The position numbers and the translations under genes were made by a program. The notes below the pieces were generated by a model. The model searched no databases. It saw only the letters and a list, made by a program, of their open reading frames with translations, and was not told the DNA's origin. A stretch of DNA of 39,655 bases from the NCBI GenBank assembly GCA_021741325.1, contig JAIOYC010000004.1, forward strand, positions 1 through 39,655. The letters run 5' to 3'. Origin of the DNA: Alphaproteobacteria bacterium (GTDB lineage: Bacteria > Pseudomonadota > Alphaproteobacteria > Micavibrionales > Micavibrionaceae). This document shows positions 23,162 to 31,914 of the stretch, piece after piece; the stretch's first letter is position 1, and each line of letters opens with the position of its first letter.

Positions 23162-23503
23162 TCAGGCTGCGCTCTTATTGTACGCAATGCCTTTTTCATC
23201 AAGCAAAGCCTGCAGCTCGCCCTCGGCGGCCATCTCGCGCACAATGTCGCAGCCGCCCACAAGCTCGCCTTTTACAAAGAGCTGGGGGAATGTAGGCCAC
23301 TGGCTGAAATCCTTCATATGCAGGCGAACTTCTTGCTCTTCCAGAATATTCACGTCCCGGAAAGAAACCCCCAGGCCCGAGAGAATTTGAGACACCGTAT
23401 AGGAAAAGCCGCATTGGGGCTGCCCCGCCGTGCCTTTCATGAAGAGCACGACATCATTATTATCAAGATATCCCTGAATTTGCTCAAAAGCGGCTTGTGT
23501 CAT
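23162..23503 (-). CDS. grxD: Monothiol glutaredoxin, Grx4/GrxD family
   Basis: This is a 113-residue single-domain glutaredoxin. The active site is QCGFS (one cysteine, CGFS type), preceded by VVLFMKGT and followed by SQWPTFPQLFVKGELVGGCDIV, which contains the cis-Pro TFPQL and the glutathione-binding GGCDI. CGFS glutaredoxins carry [2Fe-2S] clusters with glutathione and pair with BolA proteins. A BolA gene lies about 430 nt upstream on the same strand. The start at 23503 (MTQAAFEQI) is the usual family N-terminus, and a longer frame from 23542 is not favoured. Confidence 0.95.
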   Translation of the reverse strand: MTQAAFEQIQGYLDNNDVVLFMKGTAGQPQCGFSYTVSQILSGLGVSFRDVNILEEQEVRLHMKDFSQWPTFPQLFVKGELVGGCDIVREMAAEGELQALLDEKGIAYNKSAA

Positions 23504-23610
23504 AGTTTTTTCTCTACATGGCTGAAGGAAATCCAGAGCCATCCTGCAACGTCGAGCCGGTCTGCGTCAATGCATATTCCGGCTGCTCCGTTTTACATTT
23601 GAAAGCTTGC

Positions 23611-23832
23611 TTAGTTGTAAGGCCCAAATTGCTTTTGGCACCAGTCGCGCATACCCACATGGGAAACGAGCTTCTTATTATTCTCCCCGTATGAATCAAA
23701 ACAATCCTTAAGATGTCGGGCATCTCTTTGAAAACAGTCAACAACCTGCTGGTCGACCGCAGAAAGAAGAATTTTTGTTCCGCTTTTTTGCGCGCCGAAG
23801 GATCCGGGTAAATTTCCATTAAAGCCAGTCAC
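23611..23832 (-). CDS. Small cysteine-containing hypothetical protein between bolA and grxD
   Basis: This 73-residue protein starts at GTG, with GAGG 6 nt upstream. The C-terminal half has three cysteines (DCFQRDARHLKDCFDSYGENN, then DWCQKQFGPYN), reminiscent of helical hairpin proteins with paired cysteines. The composition is protein-like and the position within the prs-bolA-grxD run suggests a real gene. The family is not recognised, and metal or cluster handling is only a guess from the neighbours. Confidence 0.5.
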   Translation of the reverse strand: MTGFNGNLPGSFGAQKSGTKILLSAVDQQVVDCFQRDARHLKDCFDSYGENNKKLVSHVGMRDWCQKQFGPYN

Positions 23833-23928
23833 AGAGAGCCTCTTTGTTCTTAGTTTTAAGCAAAAATCTTGAGTGATAATCAGGATTTTTGAATACGGAA
23901 AAAATTTATAAAAAATAAAACAGCTATG

Positions 23929-24171
23929 TCAATTTTTTTCTTCCGGCAAGCCAGTCCGCAAAGCCAGGGCATGAAGCTCTCCGCCCATTTTACCCTGCAT
24001 GGCGTCATAGACCATCTGGTGCTGTTGGACCCGGCTTTTCCCCTTGAAGGCGGTGGAAATGATCGTGGCCGCGTAATGGTCCCCGTCCCCGCGCAGATCC
24101 TCGATAATAATCTTCGCGTCCGGAAATCCGGTGCGGAGAAGGGCCTCGAGGGTATCCTGGTCCATAGGCAT
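23929..24171 (-). CDS. bolA: BolA-family protein
   Basis: This protein of 80 residues, MPMDQDTLEALLRTGFPD onward, has the BolA core: DAKIIIEDLRGDGDHYAATIIS, then FKGKSRVQQHQMVYDAM and a final strand GELHALALRT. The short form with DLRGDGDHY is the cytosolic BolA type that partners CGFS glutaredoxins in iron-sulfur trafficking and iron sensing. The ATG at 24165 is an alternative start. It ends the short gap after prs (10 nt), so it is in the prs transcription unit. Confidence 0.93.
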   Translation of the reverse strand: MPMDQDTLEALLRTGFPDAKIIIEDLRGDGDHYAATIISTAFKGKSRVQQHQMVYDAMQGKMGGELHALALRTGLPEEKN

Positions 24172-24181
24172 ACCTGATACC

Positions 24182-25114
24182 CTAACGGAAAAGGGCCGAG
24201 ATGGAGCGCTCCTCGCTGGTGCGGCGGATGGCTTCACCAATCAGGGGGGCCACCGTCAACACCTCGATCGCCGGGGACGAACGCATTGTTTCAGTGGCAA
24301 GAATGCTGTCAGTAATCACGAGTTTTTCCAGCGGGGATGCCGAAATTCGCGCCACAGCCTCTCCGGAAAGCACACCGTGTACGACATAAGCATAGACTTT
24401 CTTCGCCCCTTGATCCTTGAGGGCCTGAGCGGCGTTACAAAGAGTCCCCCCGGAATCCACAATATCGTCGACCAGAAGGCATACCTTGCCCTTCACATCG
24501 CCGATTACATGCATGACTTCGGATTCTCCCGCCCGCTCTCGGCGTTTATCGATGATAGCCAAATCCGAATCCAGGCGCTTCGCCAAAGCCCTTGCGCGCA
24601 CCACACCACCCACATCGGGGGAAACGATGCAGAGATCCTCGCCCGCGAATTTTGTTTTGATCTGGGGCACGAACACGGGCGCCACAATCAGATTATCGAC
24701 CGGGATATTGAAAAATCCCTGGATCTGACCGGCATGGAGTTCCATGGTCAGAACCCTGTCCGCGCCCGACGCGGTGATCAGATCAGCAACAAGCTTCGCG
24801 GAAATAGGCGTGCGACCTCCGGTTTTACGATCCTGGCGCGCATAACCGAAATAAGGAATTACCGCAGTGATTCGTCTGGCGGAACCACGTTTGAGCGCAT
24901 CCATGGCGATCAGGAGCTCCATGAGGTTGTCGTTGGCGGGATACGAAGTGGATTGAATAAAAAATACATCCTCGCCGCGGATGTTATCCATAATCTCCAC
25001 AAAGACTTCCATGTCGGAAAAGCGCTTGATGTTCGCCTGTGTCAAGGGAAGGTCAAGATACGCCGAGATGGCTTCGCCCAGCGGACGATTTGAATTTCCC
25101 GTAATCAGTTTCAT
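24182..25114 (-). CDS. prs: Ribose-phosphate pyrophosphokinase
   Basis: This 310-residue class I PRPP synthase shows the ATP-binding region [34 protein letters not shown], the divalent-cation motif [12 protein letters not shown], the regulatory flexible loop [10 protein letters not shown] and the PRPP-binding [18 protein letters not shown]. It makes PRPP from ribose 5-phosphate and ATP for nucleotide, histidine and NAD synthesis. NadC at 31045 in this window uses its product. A convincing promoter lies at 25156-25183, and bolA follows. Confidence 0.97.
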   Translation of the reverse strand: MKLITGNSNRPLGEAISAYLDLPLTQANIKRFSDMEVFVEIMDNIRGEDVFFIQSTSYPANDNLMELLIAMDALKRGSARRITAVIPYFGYARQDRKTGGRTPISAKLVADLITASGADRVLTMELHAGQIQGFFNIPVDNLIVAPVFVPQIKTKFAGEDLCIVSPDVGGVVRARALAKRLDSDLAIIDKRRERAGESEVMHVIGDVKGKVCLLVDDIVDSGGTLCNAAQALKDQGAKKVYAYVVHGVLSGEAVARISASPLEKLVITDSILATETMRSSPAIEVLTVAPLIGEAIRRTSEERSISALFR

Positions 25115-25155
25115 GGGCGCGGATCCTGTCGGATTCGATGTTGACGGCTTGCCGC

Positions 25156-25183
25156 ACTATAAAAAAAGTCCCGAAAAAATCAA
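25156..25183 (-). promoter_or_regulatory. Sigma70-type promoter of prs
   Basis: Read leftward: TTGATT (25183-25178), 16 nt, TATAGT (25161-25156). The expected transcription start is near 25149, about 35 nt before the prs ATG. Confidence 0.6.
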
Positions 25184-25334
25184 TATGTTTCAATCATCTT
25201 TCTGTTCAACTGTGATGCAAAGTTGTTTTACCGCATATGGAATCGCCCCGGAGGTGAGTTTACAAGGAAGGCCCGTTGGAGGATAATTAGGAGTCTTCTA
25301 CGTCGATCTTCTTCCTCTATCCATCCGGATTTTT

Positions 25335-27416
25335 ATGGTAGACCGCCCTTCCACTGATGATCCGCCGGGCAAAGCCGGAGAAAAAATCCAGAACCCTGGC
25401 CGGAAAGCTCTGCCGGTGATTTACAAAAAGGACTTGGAGATTTATCAGGACACCCCACTGAAGCAGTACGATACTGGCCCCATCAAAGCCTATGCCGCCC
25501 GAGGCACTGAAAAATTTGAAGGCAATTTTTTCGTTCTGGTTTGCGAACCCTCCCTGATCCCGCGGACTGGCAGCACCTCTCATTACGCCAATGTGAGAAA
25601 CTCTTCGTTGGTCCCCTTGGTTGACAAAGGCGTCGTCTATTGGCCACCGGCTGCACAAGAACGTCAGATTTTCATCTACCGGGACGTGCTGGGCCAAAAA
25701 ATTCTTGAAGATGGCCCGCCTGCCGCGCTCGGCTGGCGGCCAGAAGAAGCCATGGCATGTTTCATCCGGCCTATGATCGAGATCCTTCAGGATTTCAGGA
25801 ATCGGGATTTTGTCCATGGCTCCATACGCGCCACCAATATCTACGATGGAGGAGCCCTAAAAAAAACTCCGATCATGCTGGGAGACTGCCTCTCTTTGCC
25901 GCCGTCTTGGGCGCAGCCCGTGCTGTACGAAACCATTCCTCGGGCTCTGGCCAGCTCCATCGGCCGCGGTCAAGGTTCTCTGGCTGACGATATCTATGCC
26001 TTCGGGGTTACCCTGGCCGTACTCTTGCGGGTAAATGATCCGCTGGCCAAGATGAGCGACGAGGAGATTATCCGCTGCAAAATAGAGCATAGCAGCTATA
26101 TCGCGCTAACCGGAAAAGACCGGTTCAAGGGTTCGCTGTTGGAACTTCTGCGGGGTGTGCTTCATGATCAGGAGAACGAGCGTTGGACCATAGATGATAT
26201 CATGATCTGGCTGGATGGACGGCGGCTCAGCCCGAAACAAGTGACACGTCCCAAAAAAGCCTCGCGAGCCCTGACCTTTATGGGACGCAAATATTTTTTC
26301 CTGCCCTTTTTGCTGGCCGACATGCAGGCGGAGCCTTCTGAAGCCGTGAAGATTCTTGAAAATGGAGAAATGGATCAATGGATCCAGCGCTGCCTGGAAA
26401 ACGAAGAGGCTGCTGAAGAGGTCCGGTTGGCCATTAGCCATTCCATGACTGACAATAAAGCACCCGGCTATGAACACAAGCTCATGGCGCGCCTGCGACC
26501 TCTCCTGGACGAGAACGCCCCCGTCCAATATAAGAATCTCCGGCTCAGGCCGGACGGTTTTGGACGCGCATTGGCACAGGATCTGATTCAAAAAAAAGAT
26601 CCGAGCCCTTTTATTGAGCTCGTTCGCGAATCCACGGTTCTAAGCTGGATTTCGGCCAGAAGAGATAAAAATCTTGATGTCGGGGCCTTGGTTCCAAAAT
26701 TTGAAAGCTGCAGAAATTTTATCCGGAATACAAAAATCGGTTTTGGGCTCGAGCGTTGCCTCTACGAGCTTTGCCCTGAAGCTCACTGTCTCAGTGATAA
26801 ATTTACAAATTATCTTGTCCATAATGCGGAAGAGATGATTCGAATTCTTGAAAAGCTTTGCAAGGAGAATAAAGCCAAACCCCTGTTTTTGGACCGCCAC
26901 AGCGTCGCATTTCTTTCGGTAGTAGACCCAAAGACGATTGACCCCTTCCTTCATGATCTGGGCACTCCAGAAAAATACAAATACATTTTGGGGAACCTTA
27001 AATGCCTTGCAGCTATACAAAAACGATATGATATGGAGCCGTTCCCGTCGATCAGCAAGGCATTCATAGAGTTTTTAGCTCCTGTGTACGAGCGCTTTCA
27101 TGATCGCGTAATGCAACAGAAAGTCAAAAAAGATGTGGAGCAATTCGCGGAGACGGGCTCCCTGATCAAAATGCTAAACGCTCTTGCAAATTCCGAAATC
27201 ATCAGTAGAGATTACAGCAGCTTTCAGGCTGCTGGGGCAGAGTATGCGTTCCTTCTATCCGAGGAAAAAAGCCTAACGCGAGAGCTTCAAGATAGAAATA
27301 CCTTCGCGCGAGCGACCGGTCGCCGCATATCAGCAGGAATTGCGATTGCAATAGCAATTATTGTAATTTCCTTCGTATCTTTTGCCTTTTTTGTGAACAA
27401 AGCCCCCTTATTCTAG
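25335..27416 (+). CDS. Tail-anchored kinase-like protein (probable pseudokinase)
   Basis: This protein has 693 residues. Residues about 110-310 follow a Ser/Thr-kinase C-lobe: FVHGSIRATNIY (160-170) in place of the HRD loop, LGDC (182-185) in place of DFG, and ADDIYAFGVTLAVLL as the helix-F region. The catalytic Asp of HRD is replaced (HGS) while the later Asn is kept, and no clear glycine loop or VAxK lysine is visible. Catalysis is therefore doubtful. Residues 320-660 are helical and unrecognised. One membrane helix at the very C-terminus (about 668-688) leaves a short outside tail, so the protein faces the cytoplasm. The gene for a membrane protein starts 4 nt after its stop. Confidence 0.75.
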   Translation: MVDRPSTDDPPGKAGEKIQNPGRKALPVIYKKDLEIYQDTPLKQYDTGPIKAYAARGTEKFEGNFFVLVCEPSLIPRTGSTSHYANVRNSSLVPLVDKGVVYWPPAAQERQIFIYRDVLGQKILEDGPPAALGWRPEEAMACFIRPMIEILQDFRNRDFVHGSIRATNIYDGGALKKTPIMLGDCLSLPPSWAQPVLYETIPRALASSIGRGQGSLADDIYAFGVTLAVLLRVNDPLAKMSDEEIIRCKIEHSSYIALTGKDRFKGSLLELLRGVLHDQENERWTIDDIMIWLDGRRLSPKQVTRPKKASRALTFMGRKYFFLPFLLADMQAEPSEAVKILENGEMDQWIQRCLENEEAAEEVRLAISHSMTDNKAPGYEHKLMARLRPLLDENAPVQYKNLRLRPDGFGRALAQDLIQKKDPSPFIELVRESTVLSWISARRDKNLDVGALVPKFESCRNFIRNTKIGFGLERCLYELCPEAHCLSDKFTNYLVHNAEEMIRILEKLCKENKAKPLFLDRHSVAFLSVVDPKTIDPFLHDLGTPEKYKYILGNLKCLAAIQKRYDMEPFPSISKAFIEFLAPVYERFHDRVMQQKVKKDVEQFAETGSLIKMLNALANSEIISRDYSSFQAAGAEYAFLLSEEKSLTRELQDRNTFARATGRRISAGIAIAIAIIVISFVSFAFFVNKAPLF

Positions 27417-27420
27417 AGCC

Positions 27421-27966
27421 ATGTCAAACTCGGAACTCCAGGAAAAATCCGCTTCTCGAAAGAGAAAAAAAGAAAAGTCGCAGTGGCAGTCGCGCGCTTT
27501 CCTAATTATTTTTGCCCTCATGGGGGCCATGTTTATGCCCACAACCTTCATGTTGACTATAGGAATGCTACCCACCCTTATGGTTTTATATGTCGACCGT
27601 ACGCGTGGAAAGGCACAGGCGATCACGGTAGGGGCCATGAATTTGGCGGGGTGCTCTCCGTTTCTCTTCCATCTGTGGGGACAGGGGGGGGGATTTGACA
27701 GAGCCATTACCCTCATATCCTCCCCCAAGGTTATTGTCGCTATTTATATGGCAGCGGCCATCGGCTACTTGCTGGATTGGGCCATGTCCGGAATCATTTC
27801 CAGTCTTCTGCACCAAAAAGGCATTATGCGCATGACAGCTATACAAAAGCGCAAGGAAGAACTTCTAGAGCGCTGGGGGCCGGAAATCACCGGCAACATT
27901 AAACTAGATCGCGATGGCTTTGCGTCCGTCCAGGAAACCGGGAGGGACGAAATCTCGCCTGAATAA
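27421..27966 (+). CDS. Inner-membrane protein co-transcribed with the pseudokinase
   Basis: This 181-residue protein has a very basic N-terminus (RKRKKEKSQW), two close hydrophobic segments (about 26-60), another around 105-125 and a hydrophilic C-terminal tail of about 50 residues (KRKEELLERWGPEI). No family is recognised. Only 4 nt separate it from the upstream stop, so the two are translated together. A complex of the kinase-like protein with this membrane protein is a reasonable guess. Confidence 0.75.
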   Translation: MSNSELQEKSASRKRKKEKSQWQSRAFLIIFALMGAMFMPTTFMLTIGMLPTLMVLYVDRTRGKAQAITVGAMNLAGCSPFLFHLWGQGGGFDRAITLISSPKVIVAIYMAAAIGYLLDWAMSGIISSLLHQKGIMRMTAIQKRKEELLERWGPEITGNIKLDRDGFASVQETGRDEISPE

Positions 27967-28091
27967 GGATTCCCTTGCCCACATATATTGCCTCTTGCCG
28001 ACAACACAATATTGAGATACTAATAAAATGCTGTGTAAACTTTACCCACCTTTAAATCAAATCACGATAGCCTGTATATATGACGGTTGAA

Positions 28092-28110
28092 GCCCCGGTA
28101 TCCCCGGGGC
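28092..28110 (+). promoter_or_regulatory. GC-rich leader hairpin upstream of the Flp pilin gene
   Basis: GCCCCGG (28092-28098) pairs with CCGGGGC (28104-28110) around a 5-nt loop in the probable 5' leader, 42 nt before the pilin ATG. It may stabilise an abundant mRNA. Confidence 0.5.
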
Positions 28111-28152
28111 GTGGGTTAGACCGGAATATCAACTCAAAAAGGAGAAACTAGT

Positions 28153-28356
28153 ATGTTCAAGAAACTTTATGCCTTCAGAGAAGCATATCTGCGCGATGAA
28201 AACGGCGCAACGGCCATCGAATACGGCCTGATTGCCGCCGGTATCTCGCTTGCGATCGCTTCGGTCGTGTTCACGTTCGGGGATGACCTGACGGCTCTGT
28301 TCACGACGATGGAAGGCACGCTGGAAGACGCGGACTCCGAAGTCACGGGCCGTTAG
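28153..28356 (+). CDS. flp: Flp/Fap-type pilin (type IVb)
   Basis: This 67-residue prepilin has a leader MFKKLYAFREAYLRDENG, then ATAIEYGLIAAGISLAIASVVF, the hallmark Flp hydrophobic helix with the Glu-Tyr pair after the processing Gly. TadV-type prepilin peptidase would cleave after the Gly. Flp subunits form Tad pili for adhesion. A strong AAAAGGAG Shine-Dalgarno, a leader hairpin and a strong terminator suggest high expression. The tad secretion genes are not in this window, so assembly depends on genes elsewhere. Confidence 0.95.
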   Translation: MFKKLYAFREAYLRDENGATAIEYGLIAAGISLAIASVVFTFGDDLTALFTTMEGTLEDADSEVTGR

Positions 28357-28381
28357 GATTTTTCTGACTTTTGAATTCAGG

Positions 28382-28407
28382 AAAGCCCGCCAATGGCGGG
28401 CTTTTTT
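28382..28407 (+). terminator. Rho-independent terminator of the Flp pilin gene
   Basis: AAAGCCCGCC pairs with GGCGGGCTTT around the loop AAT, followed by a run of T (28402-28407). Confidence 0.95.
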
Positions 28408-28451
28408 GTGTAATAAAAACATAGCTATTAGGGAATCAATATCTTCCCTGA

Positions 28452-29528
28452 CTAGGCAGAATCTTCAAAGCGCAAATTCCCTGCCTTGAAATCCGCCTCC
28501 GCCAGAGCATATATGCGGGCCATAGCGGCGCCATAAAGTTTCTGCCCCGCGTCGGTAAGGAATTGCCGATGACAAACTAGATTCAAAAAATCTAGCACAT
28601 GCTCTGGACAAGCATCGTTTCGGCCCAATTCTCGGCGAAACAGAATTGTTTCCTCCTTGGTGATCTCGTAAGAAACCCCCGCCGAAGTTGCTATATCGGC
28701 CTCGTGCAGCACCAGGCACATCTGTGCCAGCATGGAATCGCTCCGCAAGCGCTCCAGTTCTGGGTTCAGCTTAAGCGCGCCCGGATCTGCCCCCTGCCCG
28801 TCCAAAAAATGAAAACGATAGGCGGCCTTTGCCTGATGAATGGGGTTGGAGCGGCTGTTCAGGGGGCTTACATCCGTACACAGCAACATGATCTTCAATG
28901 CTTCCAGCTCTGTGGAATCATCCAGTCCAGAAGCCCTGAGATAGGAAGCGGCCAGCTCGAAGGAACGGCGTTCCAAACGTCCGGGTTCATGGACGCCTCC
29001 TACTGTATTACCTTGTCCGTCATGATCCAGATCGTGAATGCAGGCCGCGACCATGAGCGAGACAGTCTGCCGCGGACCCAGTGCCCGTGGCGTATCCTCG
29101 TAAATCTCGTTATGCGCCGCGATCATCCGCAGCATTTGCAACAGGACCTTCCGATAATGAAGACTGTTATGATAAGGTGAGGCATTGGGCACCTCTCCCA
29201 GAAGAGCCGCGGTGAGCAAAGGCCCCGCATTCTTTGGAGACAGGGGTATACGCAGATCCGTTACTCCCGCAACAGCTAGCGCAATAAGCGAGGGACCTGC
29301 CACCCCTTTGGACCAATTCTCGAATATAGGCGCAGGATCTTTAAAGACGGGTAAGGATCTATTTAGATCCGCTCCTGCCTTCTCAATCAAAAGGTTGAAA
29401 ACAGGGTGTTTGGGCCAGTCGATCTCCTGGCGCACGTCCTCTGCCCAATCCGCAATTCGATCCAGTGTGCGCAGCCATAGGCGCACAGCGTTGGCCGGCG
29501 GCATATTTAAAAGGGTTTTGTTCTTCAT
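28452..29528 (-). CDS. Class I (eukaryote-type) 3',5'-cyclic-nucleotide phosphodiesterase-like protein
   Basis: This 358-residue protein has the PDEase_I pattern. YHNSLHYRKVLLQM (about 130-143) matches the substrate-binding YHNxxH, and AACIHDLDHDGQGN (about 172-185) is the HDxxHxxxxN metal signature. A later LHEADIATS supplies the distal Asp. Such enzymes hydrolyse cAMP or cGMP in eukaryotes and in a few bacteria. It lacks GAF or transmembrane regions, and the N-terminal 110 residues are unassigned. The selectivity glutamine near the C-terminus cannot be placed with confidence. The gene is isolated, between the pilin terminator and DAHP synthase. Confidence 0.78.
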   Translation of the reverse strand: MKNKTLLNMPPANAVRLWLRTLDRIADWAEDVRQEIDWPKHPVFNLLIEKAGADLNRSLPVFKDPAPIFENWSKGVAGPSLIALAVAGVTDLRIPLSPKNAGPLLTAALLGEVPNASPYHNSLHYRKVLLQMLRMIAAHNEIYEDTPRALGPRQTVSLMVAACIHDLDHDGQGNTVGGVHEPGRLERRSFELAASYLRASGLDDSTELEALKIMLLCTDVSPLNSRSNPIHQAKAAYRFHFLDGQGADPGALKLNPELERLRSDSMLAQMCLVLHEADIATSAGVSYEITKEETILFRRELGRNDACPEHVLDFLNLVCHRQFLTDAGQKLYGAAMARIYALAEADFKAGNLRFEDSA

Positions 29529-29632
29529 CCGATTTTGTTTTTCAGTGGCTTTTTCAGGGAAGCGGTTCTATGACTACACTTTCGCCCCGGCCCTGATTTT
29601 AGTCTAAGGCATAAAATCTTACGAGGATATTA

Positions 29633-31027
29633 ATGAATTTGACGTATAATCAATGGACTCCCGCGGGCTGGCGGAAAAAGCCCGCCCGGCAACTGCCCGC
29701 CTATGAGAACTCTGAAGCCTTGAACACCGCGGAAAAGCAGCTTTCCGGCCTTCCTCCACTGGTGTTTGCCGGGGAAGCGCGCAGTCTTCAGGAAAAATTG
29801 GCCCGCGTGGCCGAAGGAAAGGCTTTTTTGCTCCAAGGGGGCGATTGCGCCGAGAGTTTTGCGGAATTCAACGCCAGCAAAATTCGCGACACATTCCGGG
29901 TGATTCTCCAGATGTCCGTGGTTCTGACCTATGCCGGGTCTCTGCCCGTCGTAAAAGTCGGACGAATCGCCGGACAGTTCGCCAAACCCCGCTCCAGTGA
30001 CACGGAAACGCAAAATGGCCTCACTCTTCCGAGCTATCGCGGCGATAACATTAATGGCCTTGAATTCACAGCCGAATCCCGTCGGCATGATCCCGAGCGA
30101 ATGCTGAAATCGTATCACCAATCGGCCAGTACCCTGAACCTTCTCCGCGCTTTCGCGATGGGGGGATATGCGGATCTTAACCGCGTTCACGGCTGGAACC
30201 TGGATTTTATCAAAGATAGCCCGCTAGGAGCGCGCTACGAGGATTTGGCCAGTCGAATCGACGAAGCGTTGCGCTTCATGGCCGCGTGCGGCGTAACCGG
30301 CGACACTGTGCCCGAATTGCGCCAGACAGCGTTTTATACCTCCCATGAGGCCCTTTTGCTCAATTATGAAGAGGCCATGACCCGCACCGACAGCCTGACA
30401 GGAGAATGGTACGACACGTCGGCTCATCTGCTGTGGATCGGGGCGCGTACGCATCAGGAAGACCATGCGCAGATTGAATTCGTCCGTGGCATTAAAAACC
30501 CGCTGGGCTTGAAATGCTCTCCCTCGCTGAGCCCCGATGAGCTTTTGCGACTGACCGATGCTCTAAACCCAGAAAATATCCCCGGACGGCTGACCTTGAT
30601 CGCTCGCATGGGGCAAGATCAGGTGCTGGAAAAACTGCCGCCGCTTGTACGTGCCATTCAGCGTGAAGGACGCAGCGTGGTCTGGTCCTGCGATCCCATG
30701 CACGGCAACACTCTTACTTCTTCCAGCGGCTATAAAACACGCCGCTTCGATCATATTCTGGACGAGGTCAAAGGATTTTTTGCCGTTCACAAGGCCGAAG
30801 GAACCCATCCAGGCGGAGTGCATTTCGAAATGACGGGGCAGAACGTGACCGAATGCGTCGGGGGCGCTCAGGATATTACGGATGAAGATCTCTCCAGCCG
30901 CTATCATACCCACTGCGACCCACGATTAAATGCGAATCAGGCGCTGGAGCTGGCATTCCTGATCGCCGATGAGCTCAAAGGCGCGAGTCAGCATGCCCGA
31001 AAAATCCACGACTCCGCTGCGGAATAA
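29633..31027 (+). CDS. aroG: 3-deoxy-7-phosphoheptulonate synthase, class II
   Basis: This 464-residue plant-like (class II) DAHP synthase begins [20 protein letters not shown]. It has [12 protein letters not shown] (metal/PEP site), [42 protein letters not shown] and the late CDPMHGN and [14 protein letters not shown]. It condenses phosphoenolpyruvate with erythrose 4-phosphate, the first step of the shikimate pathway. The full length and start MNLTYNQW fit the family, and GAGG lies 7 nt before the ATG. It converges on nadC with an 17-nt spacer. Confidence 0.96.
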   Translation: MNLTYNQWTPAGWRKKPARQLPAYENSEALNTAEKQLSGLPPLVFAGEARSLQEKLARVAEGKAFLLQGGDCAESFAEFNASKIRDTFRVILQMSVVLTYAGSLPVVKVGRIAGQFAKPRSSDTETQNGLTLPSYRGDNINGLEFTAESRRHDPERMLKSYHQSASTLNLLRAFAMGGYADLNRVHGWNLDFIKDSPLGARYEDLASRIDEALRFMAACGVTGDTVPELRQTAFYTSHEALLLNYEEAMTRTDSLTGEWYDTSAHLLWIGARTHQEDHAQIEFVRGIKNPLGLKCSPSLSPDELLRLTDALNPENIPGRLTLIARMGQDQVLEKLPPLVRAIQREGRSVVWSCDPMHGNTLTSSSGYKTRRFDHILDEVKGFFAVHKAEGTHPGGVHFEMTGQNVTECVGGAQDITDEDLSSRYHTHCDPRLNANQALELAFLIADELKGASQHARKIHDSAAE

Positions 31028-31044
31028 GACTGCGCACCGCCCTC

Positions 31045-31902
31045 CTATTCAAAATCCAGTCCTATATCCAAGGCTGGAGCACTGTGCGTCAAGGCACCCA
31101 CCGCTATAAAATCAACGCCGGTTTCGGCCACGGCCTGAACGGTGTTGATGTTTATTCCCCCGGAAGCCTCGGTGAGAATTCGTCCGTCGACGAGACGTAC
31201 GGCCTCCCGCAAGGTAGAAACATCCATATTATCCAACAAAACGGCAATATCACTGCCTTGACCAGGCAGATGATCCAGAAGGCTGGATAACTGTTCCAGT
31301 GTATCCACTTCGATCTCCACCGGAAGAGCTTTATTTCTACGATTGCCTAAAGCCCTCAAAACAGGCTCTATTCCTCCCGCCATGGCGATGTGGTTGTCCT
31401 TGATCAAAATCGCATCTCCCAGACCGAAGCGGTGATTTATTCCCCCGCCCGCCCGTACAGCCTGCTTTTGAAGCATACGCAGGCTAGGAAGAGTTTTCCG
31501 CGTATCCCGTATACGCGCCTTGGTATGAGAAACCATCTGTACGTATTGATGGGTCAAGGTCGCGATCCCAGACATATGGGTCAAAAAATTCAGCGCGGTG
31601 CGTTCCGTTTCCAGAAGCCTGCGCGCTAAGCCCTCAATGCGGGCGAGAACAGTACCGGGAAGCATCTTATCCCCGTCGCTCAGGAAAGAGTCCATCTGTA
31701 TGTCTTTTCCTCCTTGCAAATTAAAGGCGCAGCGTACGGCGTCCATTCCGGCCAGAACGCCTTCCGCACGGCTGACAAGAGCGACCCGCGCCCGCGCGTC
31801 GGGAGGGATGACAAGAGTCGATGTAACATCTCCGCTCTCACCTAAATCTTCGGCCAACGTAGCGCGTACATGGTCTTCAAGAGAGGACTCCCAGGGCATC
31901 AT
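31045..31902 (-). CDS. nadC: Nicotinate-nucleotide pyrophosphorylase (quinolinate phosphoribosyltransferase)
   Basis: This 285-residue enzyme of NAD synthesis makes nicotinate mononucleotide from quinolinate and PRPP. Motifs are LAEDLGESGDVTS at the start, TALNFLTHMSGIAT, RDTRKTLPSLRMLQKQAV, GGGINHRFGLGDAILIKDNHI and the late EASGGININTV. It starts at one of two adjacent ATGs after AAAGG. It is the last gene of the leftward argS-Fic-nadC run, 12 nt after the Fic stop. Confidence 0.96.
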   Translation of the reverse strand: MMPWESSLEDHVRATLAEDLGESGDVTSTLVIPPDARARVALVSRAEGVLAGMDAVRCAFNLQGGKDIQMDSFLSDGDKMLPGTVLARIEGLARRLLETERTALNFLTHMSGIATLTHQYVQMVSHTKARIRDTRKTLPSLRMLQKQAVRAGGGINHRFGLGDAILIKDNHIAMAGGIEPVLRALGNRRNKALPVEIEVDTLEQLSSLLDHLPGQGSDIAVLLDNMDVSTLREAVRLVDGRILTEASGGININTVQAVAETGVDFIAVGALTHSAPALDIGLDFE

Positions 31903-31914
31903 AAAACCTTTCCC

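Noticed and set aside
24131-25093. Long open frame opposite prs
   Set aside because: It lies entirely antisense to a full-length, motif-complete prs gene and has no ribosome site or family features.
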